Positions 24,050 to 34,090 of a stretch of 64,000 nt of DNA are shown here, one piece after another. The notes beneath the pieces were generated by a model. The model saw only the letters and a program-made list of their open reading frames with translations, searched no databases and had not been told where the DNA came from. This stretch comes from Rhyacophila brunnea (taxonomy: Eukaryota; Arthropoda; Insecta; Trichoptera; Rhyacophilidae): assembly GCA_022495005.1 (NCBI GenBank), contig JAGYXB010000665.1, positions 186,001 to 250,000 of the forward strand. Reading direction: 5' to 3'. Made by a program: the position numbers and the translations under genes. Every line of letters starts with the position of its first letter. Within the stretch, counting starts at the first letter, position 1.

Positions 24050-24270
24050 TATGGAAATTATACGGCAACGGGAGTCGAACTATCGATTTTTAAAACCGGT
24101 CCGTCCATTTAATTTTGAACGCGGTTCAAGGCTCTCGAGAAATAATCCTTCGATTGCAAAATGGCAATTTTACGTAACTTCACCATCAAGGACACGTCTC
24201 TTTTGCATTCGATCAGCCATTTTATGGCGATTCGTTACGGTTCTTGCAAATGACAGTGTCGGCTTTTAAT
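24050..24270. promoter_or_regulatory. Candidate cis-regulatory island
   Basis: A GC-richer 220-bp block with AAAACCGGTCC (Grainyhead-type AACCGGT), TTTTATGGCG (Abd-B/Cdx-type) and GATTGCAAAATGGC (C/EBP-type). A 72-codon frame runs through it but shows no domain. Flanks revert abruptly to AT-rich DNA. Confidence 0.28.
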
Positions 24271-24869
24271 AATATAATTTTACTTGTTTTTTTTTCACCA
24301 CAATAATAACACAGTGGTAATATTTAATATAAAGTATGCATATCTTGAAAATTATGTGAAATTTCAAATTCTTTTATATACCAAAATTTCAGTTGAATTT
24401 ACGATATCTTGTAAAACGTTTTAATAAACAATTTGACCATATTGTACGTAGTGCCATGTAATTTAAGACTCTGGCTGGTTTCGTCTGCTTAACAGAACAT
24501 ATTTTACTGATAGAAAAATGATTTTCTACGTCTATTTATGCTAAAAAATATTTATTGAAGATATGCAAACTGATTACTTAAATACAATATTCTAATAATA
24601 TTCTTTGTTAAAATATAAGTGCTTTAAATAAATTTACATACCTTCATATATTACATTAATATTATAGATACCTAGATACTTCAGAATATATAAAATAAAT
24701 GTCTGTAACTAGATCTTAATGAGAGTTTCAGCGAAAGCCACAAAACAACTAATAGATAATGTCAAAGAGTTGACATATTTTTAAATGAAAAGATTGATAA
24801 TAATGGAACCGCTATTTTTTAACAATGGGAAGACATTATCTTCCCTAACGATTGTATTAGAACCTATTG

Positions 24870-24872
<3 letters not shown>

Positions 24873-24905
<33 letters not shown>
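24873..24905. repeat. (AT)n microsatellite, about 33 bp
   Basis: An uninterrupted AT dinucleotide run. Confidence 0.9.
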
Positions 24906-24907
<2 letters not shown>

Positions 24908-25229
24908 ATATCGTTGGCGTAAATCTATAAACTGCTAAATGAATCAATTATTAATATGTGCGGTCCTAATTACGTACTCGTATCCCGAAAAATTGCCATG
25001 ACGTGCGAAAAAAGGGAAGAAGAAAAATATATAAAATTAAATGATTACACCAAAACACAGTTACTTACAATCCATAATTATTATTATCATTTGACGTATA
25101 CCATATTTAAGCGACTCGTGTTTGAATTCAGTGTGCAGCATTTGAAGTTTTAAATAGAATAATCTCATTCCACCCGTACTCCAAAGAGTTTCTGAATTAA
25201 TTAATTGAAATATCCAATTTCTTTGGAAT

Positions 25230-25450
25230 GTGAAAAGTTATTTCCCTTCCCGTTCTTCAATCGAGTTACTACCGCCGAGCCTGGCGTTCAAAATTTAAGG
25301 CTGGTTTCACCATTTTTTCAGACGTCATTATTGTATTTTGCGTTTCTCGAGTCGTTTTTTGCGAGAGCGTTCTGTCGTGAGGCGATATTATCGTCGAACG
25401 TTTCATTGTGTCCTAAATTAAAACTTACATTTTTTACGTCTAACGACTCG
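25230..25450. promoter_or_regulatory. GC-richer island, unexplained
   Basis: A block with many CGA/TCG words (CGAGTCG, GAGCG, GTCGTGAGGCGATATTATCGTCG). The phrase GGCTGGTTTCACCATTTTTT resembles a transposon terminus, but no partner end was found. A 95-codon frame crosses it without a recognisable domain. Confidence 0.25.
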
Positions 25451-25979
25451 TATTTATGCCAATTTACTACTGAAGTAATTGCGTTTTATTGATTGTGCAC
25501 AAGCGCTACTCCGTGCTTTATTTGTTCAATGCGGAGAATTGTTGAAACATTATCTGGTAAGAGATAATAATATTATATTATTATGGTTAACTGGACTATA
25601 CGTCTTCAAGAAGCACCTCTGTTATCAGTTAATATTTTCTACTATTATATTATTTAGGTAGGTAGGTATATAAATATTTACTTAATATATAATGTTTGCA
25701 ATGACGTCCGTATTCAAAAACTAAGTATATACTAACACCGGCAAAAGGTGTCATCCCCTAAGGATAAAATTCCATGGAACTCTAAAGAGGCAGGAATCAT
25801 TATCGGGCAGTCTCATATGTGAGCAGGTTTGATAACGAGTTACATTGATATTTCAATGACGAGTTAGCATTTTTTAAACCAAGAAAAATGTAATTATTCA
25901 GTATTAATAACAATATTATAATTTGTTTTGGATCCGCAATATTTTAAAGACAGCGCGGATCAGTCTCATGATCCTACTC

Positions 25980-26230
25980 ATTTTTGATTGGCTGGAATGA
26001 GACGCACTGTTCTATTTTTTAGATTAGTGTATCTGCACTAATCTAAAATCCGCTGAGCTTCTTGGACGTTCGATTCGCGTGTACTGTCACCGCCGAATTC
26101 TTCTTCGTGTATTTTTTAACGTCATAATGTAACAACTGTAATCTTACTCCAGTAAATAAAGTACACCGCTATTTTCAAAATCCGTGTTGTTAATCAAAAT
26201 GTCCCCGAGGAAGAAGCAGAGACGATGAAG
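25980..26230 (+). mobile_element. Possible LTR/retroelement remnant
   Basis: The block has a hairpin (26017-26048), then a GC-richer tract with Inr-like words, a polyadenylation signal AATAAA at 26155-26160, and 30 nt later an ATG in a short frame reading MSPRKKQRR. This order of a leader, polyA signal and short basic frame is reminiscent of an LTR with the start of gag. No LTR partner, primer-binding site or protease/RT sequence is visible, so the assignment is weak. Confidence 0.22.
26017..26048. repeat. Perfect 13-bp hairpin
   Basis: TTTTAGATTAGTG pairs exactly with CACTAATCTAAAA around a six-base loop TATCTG. Confidence 0.88.
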
Positions 26231-27474
26231 CATTCATACACATCAGGGGGTACTATATTCAATTCAAACTACACCCTTTCGCCCTTCGGAGATGACAGTA
26301 CCTACCCAAACTTCGTAACATTATATTAAATTAAACTGATAATGATTGTTATAAACCTTTTCATAATAAATCTGTACTTACGTGCATACCTACCTAACTT
26401 TTATACCGTTGGTAAATGAATTCAAAATCACAGTTGAAGTTGTAATCTTACCATTAGGTAGATGAGCCAGTTGTTACACCCTAATATCGCCCATTAAGTA
26501 GTTAAGTTATTATAAATTCAATCTGTAGAGTAATTAATTTTTTCTACTCTTGAATATTGAAGTAATTATACGAAGGAACCTCGTTAAAGCCTCTGATTAA
26601 AAGTTTTCCACCAATATCAGCAACGCTTAGTTAACAAACTTTTTGGTTATCTCATACACCAAATTTATATAATTTTCAATAATTCTCTCTTGTAGCAAAA
26701 ACATCTACCGAGGTTTTGTACATTTTTTTAATGTGGAGAATTTGTTTATAAAACTGATGGCAGACTAGAACTGTCCATTGTTTAAAATGATTTATATAGC
26801 TATTACTATTATATCGACGCTACTTTATTTATTCCAATTCAGCTGACCCATATAATAAATTTGCAATATTTATCACGAATATATTTGTAATAGTTTTATT
26901 GAATAATTTATACATATCTACCTATTATTACAAAAAAAATTAGTCATTACTGAGTGAAAAAACATGATAAAAACACTTTCGATAGGCTCTCGTAACTTAT
27001 CTTCATTTATGATATGTAACCATCGGTTACACGAGATTATTAGTATCTAATATAATTATTAGCATTTTGTTGTTATTGCAATAATTAAACGCAGTGAAAG
27101 TGTTGGCCCCTCACCTATTGCGAAGTCAGACAGGTAGGGTCAGTAACTTTGCTTCGGGCTTGGTATACCAAAACGAATGAGGAATTAATCAATCAATTTT
27201 TTCTCGATTCACAATCGGCTGTTTATTACCACGCATATAACACATTAAAATTTATATAATAACATCTCACATATTATGCTGTGGCTATTTGACTCTCTCA
27301 AATGCAAATAAATATCCATTTTTTTATGTATTTAATTATGGTTGCTGGACGGTGGAAGGATTTGTTACGTGAAAAGACATAGGCTTTGTTAAATAACAAT
27401 ATGTATCTATAATGTGTTATCAAACATTCAATATTTTTTACAACCATAGCAACTTCATTTTTACGCACTCCTTA

Positions 27475-27788
27475 CCCCCGTTTCAGACGGGACACCAGTG
27501 TCGCTCTCGTAAATAATGAGGCCTTTGTATTCGAATAAAGGGGCCTTTGTAGTATGTTTATGAACGCCCAGAGCTAATGAGTCAACGCATAATTTCGCGA
27601 TATAAATTAGAACGTAAAACTGGCTGCGGTCATAAAAACATGTGAATCGGCGGCTTGAAAATGTAGCGGCCGACGGAAAAGTGTACCGGACACGCTTTGA
27701 CTCATTAGCTCGGGGCGTTCATAAAAATAATACAAAGGCCTCCTTATTATATACGAGCGCGACACCGGTGTCCCGTCTGAAACGGGCC
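27475..27788. mobile_element. Fold-back MITE with about 100-bp inverted arms, 314 bp
   Basis: The left arm (27475-27578) starts CCCCCGTTTCAGACGGGACA. The right arm (27690-27788) is its complement, ending GTGTCCCGTCTGAAACGGGC. The arms match over nearly their whole length, including the inner block GAGCTAATGAGTCAACGC (left), opposed by TTTGACTCATTAGCTC (right). The loop of roughly 110 bp has no coding sequence. The two opposing short frames here are just the arms read from both strands. A truncated arm recurs at 40988-41047, so this is a dispersed family. No clear target duplication; superfamily unassigned. Confidence 0.82.
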
Positions 27789-28479
27789 TTTGAATATAAG
27801 CAAACTTCTCGTTTAAAAACAATTAAGTATCTACTTTTATGCACACATTAATTAATACATTACATTTTATTAATAATTAACTACCTTATAAATGGTAAAA
27901 TAGTGCAATTCTTTGTTGGTGCGGAACGCCGAAAGCTTCCTTGGACAGAAACACAGGTCGAACCAACCAATAATTATTCAAAGACTCAGAACAAGACATT
28001 GTCAGGCGTAAAAAACTGCTGATGGGTCATATCAAACGTAGGGCCACGTGATACGCTCGATTAAGACTGAGTGTGGTGCGAAGCGGGTTGGTTTGGAAGG
28101 GTTCGTGTTTGTGTTGATTGCGGTCATCACAGAAAAGCAAATAACCGAGAGTGATGGTTGGTCACTTAAAAGATAGCAGGATTTCAGAATGGTCAAAATT
28201 GTGAACCATGATAGATCGACCGAGAAGAGAGAACTTATGTACTTTCTTTCACGCATATGTAGAACATAATGCATTTAAATAATTAATGTTTACATATTAT
28301 TAAGCAAGTAGGTATTATTCATGTATCTACTGATGATGTTTACCTATTGATTTCTTTCAAACTTTGTATAGGTACCATATCAATCTAAAAAGGCAGCGAT
28401 CCATTTACCACCGCCTACATACCTACTCCACTGATGAGATCTAGTCATGCACTTCATACATGATTCAAATTTTAATTTT

Positions 28480-28512
28480 CATATCTATAATTGTTTTTTG
28501 TTTTTGTTCCAG
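28480..28512 (+). promoter_or_regulatory. Recursive (ratchet) splice site
   Basis: A strongly T-rich polypyrimidine tract (ATTGTTTTTTGTTTTTGTTC) ends in CAG at 28510-28512 and is joined directly to GTAAGC. The merged motif (Y)nNCAG|GTAAGT is the defining signature of recursive splice sites in long insect introns. In them the upstream exon joins the CAG and regenerates a 5' splice site, so the intron is removed in steps. Here the only departure is C for T in the last donor position. The orientation puts the host gene on the plus strand. That the site is used is inference. Confidence 0.55.
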
Positions 28513-28557
28513 GTAAGCAATCATCATGTTCATCAAGAAACTACGTCTAATACGACG
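28513..28557 (+). other. Candidate RS-exon, 45 nt
   Basis: The segment between the ratchet point and the next donor, ACG|GTGAGC (28555-28563), is exactly 45 nt. It starts GTAAGCAATCATCATG. Read in frame 0 it is open (VSNHHVHQETTSNTT); another frame has an immediate TAA. A second 5' splice site a short distance downstream is what defines an RS-exon in vertebrates and some flies. It allows either zero-length recursive splicing or inclusion of a microexon. It could equally be a plain 45-nt microexon using the 28512 acceptor. I do not recognise the peptide. Confidence 0.4.
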
Positions 28558-28992
28558 GTGAGCTAATATGTATACATATTCTTTTACAATTCTTTAATAT
28601 ATTCAGTATAAATAAATTAATATTATCTTTCTAGTACCTACTTTAAAAAAAATTTGGGGCGCATATTTACCCAATACAATATTACGTTTAGTAATATTGT
28701 TACCGGAATTTCAGTTGAGTCTCGATTTACAGGGAGTTTTTTCTTCATATTCCCACCCAATCTGCATGTGTTTTTATTAGAATACAAGATACAAAATCAT
28801 TATAAATATTATTATAGTCAACCGTTAGGGCTACCGAAAACATAAATTTTAATTAAAAATAAAAATTGCAAGATAAAAAGAACTTTTTATATTCAACGTT
28901 TTTAAATTTTCTGTTGAATTATTATGCTCAATATGCTCAAACTTGTACTTGATATGAAGTAAATAAAAAACAAACAAACAAATATAGAATAC

Positions 28993-29015
28993 TGAAATGT
29001 CATTTTGACATTTCA
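28993..29015. repeat. Perfect 10-bp hairpin
   Basis: TGAAATGTCA and TGACATTTCA are separated by TTT. Such TGTCA-TTT-TGACA hearts occur in insect MITEs, but no outer ends were found here. Confidence 0.75.
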
Positions 29016-30023
29016 TTTTAATTTCCATAGTAACGCACGTATATATTAATAATTTAGTTGCTAGGACCACCCACTTAGCAACCAATAATAGTCTTACTTT
29101 TTACGGATTTTTCTAAAATAACTTTCCATACAAAACAGAATTAACTGAAAATCAATTCAATTCTGCTTAAAGATGGCTAAAAGTATTAAAAGAACGCATT
29201 GGCATCGTGTTCTGATATATTCTAAAAGTTTCAAATGTCTAGCTAGTCGGGAAGTTAGTTAAAAATCGATTAAAAGATTTGTACTGGACAAACAAGAATA
29301 CGGGCTAATAAAAACGTTGTAAGTAGTCTTCCTGCCATATACCGCGAATTTCTTTATGCGAAAGCAATTACTATTTCATTTTTTCATCACACTTAGTCCG
29401 CCACACGACGTCAAGTCAACGTAAAGTTATTATTTTAGAAATTTCTGGAATTTATATTAATGAATAAATCGGACGCGATAATGATGTTAATCTAGTCATA
29501 TGTATTTTTATACAAGGTAGTAGGTAGATACTATTAATTAACATTGGATTAGTTATCAATTATTTACAACAAAGAACACGAAATCGGCGCACCCTCAATA
29601 TCACAAACCAATTTTAATTTCTCACTCGGTACTTATTCAAATAATTATGACAATACATAAATAAATCATAAAAATTTAGTGTGTTATAAAAATCACTCAT
29701 GCAGAACATGGCATGTAGGGAACATTAAAATAATATAGTTAGCGATTTGTAACGTCGTGACACGCGTGAGGAGAGCAAAGAACATGGAGTTGATCGTATA
29801 TGTCCGTATGCTGCACTCGCGCATATATGCGACCTCCCGCGGGGTCTGACTGGGCCGCGCCCGACTGCAATCACGTCTGAACCCCTGCCTCCACAGTCTC
29901 GTCACGGATTATGCACGGAACAAGGAACCTTTGGGCGATTTTCGACTTGTTTCCGAATCGACAAATACGGCAGCAATGTGTGACAAAAAATACAATAGTT
30001 TGAGGTACTCCATAGAAAAGGTG

Positions 30024-30031
30024 CCTGTTAC
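30024..30031. repeat. Target-site duplication (left) of the 30032 hAT
   Basis: CCTGTTAC, identical to 30370-30377. Confidence 0.85.
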
Positions 30032-30369
30032 TATGGATTGCAATACCGAATGAAAATAGTAATACCGGTATTCGTGAAATATTTATGGAAAAAAAAAGTA
30101 GGTATCTACCAATAAATGTGTACCTATATAAATCTCTTAAAAATATTAATATTTTATAGCACGTGCCATTGCTGGTCTCCAAGGGCGTTGAAGGGCAACG
30201 GAAGTAAACCAAACATCGCTTAAACCGATAAAAATTACAGTCATGTTAAACCGTCTACGTTAATTATTAATACATTATGTTTCCGGTACCGAATTTATCG
30301 GTATTATCTGATTTTTAAAACCGGTATTTCGGTATGGAAAATACTCGGATAACGGTATTACAATCCCTA
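30032..30369. mobile_element. Non-autonomous hAT, 338 bp
   Basis: The left end TATGGATTGCAATACCG and the right end (complement) TAGGGATTGTAATACCG are inverted repeats, and the flanks are the perfect 8-bp duplication CCTGTTAC (30024-30031 and 30370-30377). Subterminal AATACCGGTATT words occur in both orientations (about 30050-30075 and 30320-30345). No transposase sequence remains. The ends resemble those at 3238 and 6811, so these probably belong to related families. Confidence 0.88.
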
Positions 30370-30377
30370 CCTGTTAC
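30370..30377. repeat. Target-site duplication (right) of the 30032 hAT
   Basis: CCTGTTAC, identical to 30024-30031. Confidence 0.85.
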
Positions 30378-32730
30378 CTTCAAAAGATCAATGAGTAATT
30401 TAATTAATAATGTACTGCTTGCAAACATAAAATATATTCTTATAATTTGAGATTTTTCTACCATTCCAAACAAATCAGGGTCGCTAAACCCAATTTATAT
30501 GGAGTATGTATTACAAAAATCTCATCAATTCGAATTTATTTAGTAATTGCTATTGATTTGAATATTTCCGACAACTAACTGCGGACAAACATGGCATCTA
30601 ATCAAACCCCACGGGTCTTCCGTCTTCCGTCCGGTAACTCCGCTGAATCCGTGTCATAATGCCGTGTCCACACTGGCAACAAGTTGCTGGCAACCTCATT
30701 AAATTTTACGATAATTATCATAATTATCGTCAAATCTAACGAGGTTGCTAGTGTGGGCCGGCATAAGATACCGCCCGAGAGAGTGATATTCCGTCGTTGC
30801 TACCGACTTTCCTTCACTTTGTAGCGGCGCTACAAGAGCGATCTATATTAGGCAGGTGATTCGGCCTGTTCTTTATTCTTACGTTGATCTAAATAATAAT
30901 TTATTTATTTGTATATGTTATCTTTTTTGGACACCTGAATTTTATATGCATTGGCTAATTGAGTGCATATGCCTACTTTCTTCCTGGATTTAAAATTGTG
31001 GCTAGAAACTGATAATCATTATTGATCTACTTGTATGGTCGAAAATTCTTTTTTTCCAATTTTTAATTGTAATTAACTCGATTGCGTTTATATGACAGAT
31101 TGTATACAAAATATGGACGATGAATTACATTATTTAAATCGTATAATTCGTTTAGTATTTACCTCTGAAATTTCTTCCAACAGAGTTCAGTAAAGTAAGT
31201 AGTACCCACATAGATGTATACCACTCGACAAAAGGCGGACCGCGAGAGAGTTCGTCTACCCGTCGATTTAAGAGGCCCACTCAAGACCTTGATTTATTAC
31301 TAACTCGAATCATTTAGAACTGTAGTACTCTGCTATCTCACGCGGCGGCTATTTCATTGTATGTAGATAAATCTAGCAATGTAGCTTTTTATCAGTTGTG
31401 CTTTTTTAGTACTGACGAAATCATGACTTGACCGTACGAGGTGTGCAGACCTGTAGCCGAAACGCCCGAAACACGAACTCTAAAATAATTAACAGCCAGT
31501 TTTATATACCTCGTAAATCATAATTAGACGAGACGGCAGTACGTATTGTTAACACTAATGACCTTTTTTATCCTTGCCTGTGAAAACAATCGAAACATTT
31601 TCCGGTTCACTTGAGTTGGATTAGTTTTCGCAACCGTGAATTTTCGGACGTGAATCTTCAATCGATACGTCATACGTCACTCGGTAAATGGATTGTCCAG
31701 TTTACATCATTCATGATCTGAGTCGTGTCCGAACGAAACGGATTAACAACCGTGACTTAAAAATTGAGACATATTGTTGAGTAATTGATGAAAAAGGTAG
31801 TACTTACATAAAACTACAATAATTGTTATTATTAAAATATTAGAGCCACAAAAACATAGTTCGTACTTGTGTCATGTCAGCAAGCGCCATTTATTTTTCT
31901 GTCCTCTGTGAAAATAGTTGTTTTATAAACAAAAAAATATCTGGGTTAAAAATTGGTTGTACGAAAAATGTGACTTTTTTAAAATTTCAGCGGTTTTTTT
32001 CTAATTTAAAACATGAAAACGCCAGTGAAAACGCTCTCGAATATAAGTTTCTATTTTTCTTTTTATTTAAACTCGAAAATATTATTACTCTTGAAATGGT
32101 GATCTAGAAATAGTTTTTCTTAAATCTAATCCAATTCGTTATTTTCTTTAATTTAAAGAAAAAATAGGTTTCTCCACATTTTTTGGGTTTAACGTAGACG
32201 TATAGTGAAACAGGTGAAAGTACTGCCAGTGTAAAGTCATAGCTATCACTTACTTATTTCACCCCGACACGCTCTGGCAAACACAAGATCGCGCCATTTC
32301 CCTCGTCGGCTCATTGCCACGTTCTGCGTTTCTTACCACGTAACGTGTAGATCGTTCGTGTAACAACGCTACAGGGAGCGGAGTGTTACTGTCAGCCTAC
32401 AATGGGGTTTCTTCATATTATTTGCCTCATTACTAATGATCACTGAAATTACAGTTGTTGCCCACAATTATTTCCTTCCATCTCTAGAGCGACCTTTCGC
32501 TAATCTCGTTTCTTAAGTTATTGTTGATGGTGTCACTTCATCCGGAGGGAGCATATCCTCGCAACCTCCTCCCTTTGACGCCACCAGAGGTCACTTTTCT
32601 CTCCAGGCTGCTCGGATCGAATCCATGTGACCGAAGAATTAGAGAATTCACTTTTGAAGACAATTAATTGCATTGGGAGTATATATTATATAGAAATATA
32701 CACTGATATAGCTGTGAAATATGATTATAA
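30378..32730. other. AT-rich stretch, one MITE, otherwise nothing recognised
   Basis: Besides the element at 30660-30763, there are GC-richer patches near 31195-31280 and 32260-32400 without identifiable motifs or frames. The frame at 31874-32107 has no domain. Confidence 0.35.
30660..30763. mobile_element. 104-bp MITE with central palindrome
   Basis: The ends TGCCGTGTCCACACTGGCAAC and (complement) TGCCGGCCCACACTAGCAAC are inverted repeats, followed by CCTC(A/G)TT in both arms. The centre is ACGATAATTAT-C-ATAATTATCGT (30708-30730), so nearly the entire element folds on itself. TAA flanks both sides (30657-30659 and 30764-30766). A 3-bp TWA duplication is characteristic of PIF/Harbinger, which is the likeliest superfamily. 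The extra AAGTTGCTGGCAAC in the left arm is a small local duplication of GGCAAC. Confidence 0.7.
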
Positions 32731-32935
32731 CCAAGGCCCTCTATAGTCAGCTCTAGACATTAAATTGTAAACTTATGTCGTTGTGCTACTCACTGCTAGT
32801 GGTTCGAATGCAATGTTGTAAAATGTTTGTAACAAATGATGATCGTTGCATATTGAAATAAAAGGTATCTAATAATGTGAACGAAATATGTTATCTAAAT
32901 CTTCATTTATTACCAAACATAGGACAGCTTTAAAC
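32731..32935 (+). repeat. Dispersed repeat family B, copy 1
   Basis: It starts CCAAGGCCCTCTATAGTCAG and contains GTTGCATATTGAAATAAA and a stretch ending near CATTTATTACCAAACAT. It aligns to 46333-46460 in the same order and orientation. This copy has extra sequence in the middle (about 32778-32844) that the other lacks. Element type unknown. Confidence 0.6.
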
Positions 32936-33069
32936 CAACCGCCCCGCATCACACTCGGTCTTCATCGAGCGTGTCACGAGGCCCTATTTTTGATGTAAAG
33001 CATCAGTAGTTTCTTACACCTGGTAATGTCTCAGGACCAGATACTCAAGACTCTAATGGCCTAATCTAA

Positions 33070-33165
33070 TGGCCAACGACACCAAACGCGCCAGTCGCGG
33101 TGACTAAATGAGTTGAAATAGCCCGTGAGAGAGAGGAGCATGGTAGACTAATAAAACACATGATT
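33070..33165 (+). repeat. Weak partial copy of the 18308 MITE family
   Basis: GAGAGAGGAGCATGGTAGACTAATAA resembles the core of the 18308 element (GAGAGATGAAGCATGGTAGA then GGACTAATAAGG). The flanking part GACACCAAACGCGCCAG is only loosely similar, and ends are absent. Confidence 0.4.
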
Positions 33166-33309
33166 CTAATACATTATACAAAAAAACAAAGCTAATACAA
33201 TACGCATACAATAAATCTATGTGAATAGATCTTCACTTCCGCAATAAGACACCGCAATTTTTTTGAACGCGACAAAGTAGGCCTCAAAGAGATTGCCAGG
33301 GAATCCACT

Positions 33310-33354
33310 AATTATAACCACACCAGTCAAAAATTGACTGACGTGGTCATAATT
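33310..33354. repeat. 20-bp imperfect hairpin with 5-nt loop
   Basis: AATTATAACCACACCAGTCA pairs with TGACTGACGTGGTCATAATT, with three mismatched positions, around AAAAT. The long, slightly imperfect stem could be a small MITE or a small-RNA precursor, but it is shorter than a typical pre-miRNA. Confidence 0.7.
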
Positions 33355-34031
33355 GCCATAGCGTAGTTTGCCTTATCTTATATGAATACTTAAAAATACA
33401 AATACCGATAGGTATGTCGCTTATTTCATAAGCATATTACGAATACACTATTATGTACTACTTACATAGTTCTGTGTTATCATTACCGGGGTCAAAGCAA
33501 ACCACTCCCACAGCGTATCCAAATTTTAATGTTACAAAACTAAAATCCCGGCGAGTGAAATTACCCCCGGTCGGAGCGTTCGGCCCAGCGTGATGCTCGG
33601 AATCTTCAATCTAACTCACTTCGATACGCATTCCATAAGCATATTTTTATTTTATGTGAGCAGTTAGGCAAAATGGTACGCATGAAAATGAGATTGAACT
33701 GGTTGTGCTCGCTTGTTGACGCTCTGTGACCCGCCGCCGAAACAAATCTCAGTTTTATATGCGCATTTCGTTGTTTAAGACCCCATATTCTTTTATTATC
33801 ATATGCGCCTATAGCTTATTTAGATGCTTTCATGCATCTCGGAAAATATTCGCTATTGCTTGCTGACAATTTTATTTTCTCGTGAGAATTTCTTTTTTTC
33901 TTTCGTTCTGTCCCTTTTCCCGGTTTATTGTCATGGGATATCATCGGCGTCACTAAAGGCTCTACAACCCTCTTAGGATTTTGACCTCCTCAAACACCGA
34001 CGTGCATGCGCTGTTCTTTGACTAATGTAGA

Positions 34032-34090
34032 CAGGCCTGGATTTACCATAGGTCTAAAGGGCGTATAACCCAAGGGGCTCGTAACCTCTC
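34032..34090 (+). mobile_element. Truncated transposon end
   Basis: CAGGCCTGGATTTACCATAG followed by AGGGCGTATAACCC and AAGGGGCTCG resembles the terminus of a widespread animal DNA-transposon family whose ends begin CAGGGCTGGATTTA. No opposite end was found within several hundred bases, so the copy is truncated. Confidence 0.4.

Larger units (their letters stand above)
23001..27474. other. AT-rich stretch with hairpins and possible retroelement remains
   Basis: Listed separately are the hairpins at 23375-23403 and 26017-26048, islands at 24050-24270 and 25230-25450, an AT microsatellite, and a possible LTR remnant around 25980-26230. The rest (about 26250-27470) shows nothing recognisable. 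Confidence 0.4.
27789..30023. other. AT-rich stretch holding the recursive splice site
   Basis: Besides the splice signals at 28480-28565 and the hairpin at 28993-29015, nothing is recognised. A GC-richer patch at 29760-29900 is covered by opposed short frames without domains. Confidence 0.4.

Noticed and set aside
27607..27851. Opposed frames of about 70 codons as coding
   Set aside because: They are the arms and loop of the fold-back element read on the two strands.
29871..30212. 113-codon minus-strand open frame as a gene
   Set aside because: It runs across the boundary of the hAT at 30032, so it joins unrelated sequences. No domain.
32800..32815. GGTTCGAATGC as part of a tRNA gene
   Set aside because: No A box, acceptor stem or anticodon arm can be folded around it.
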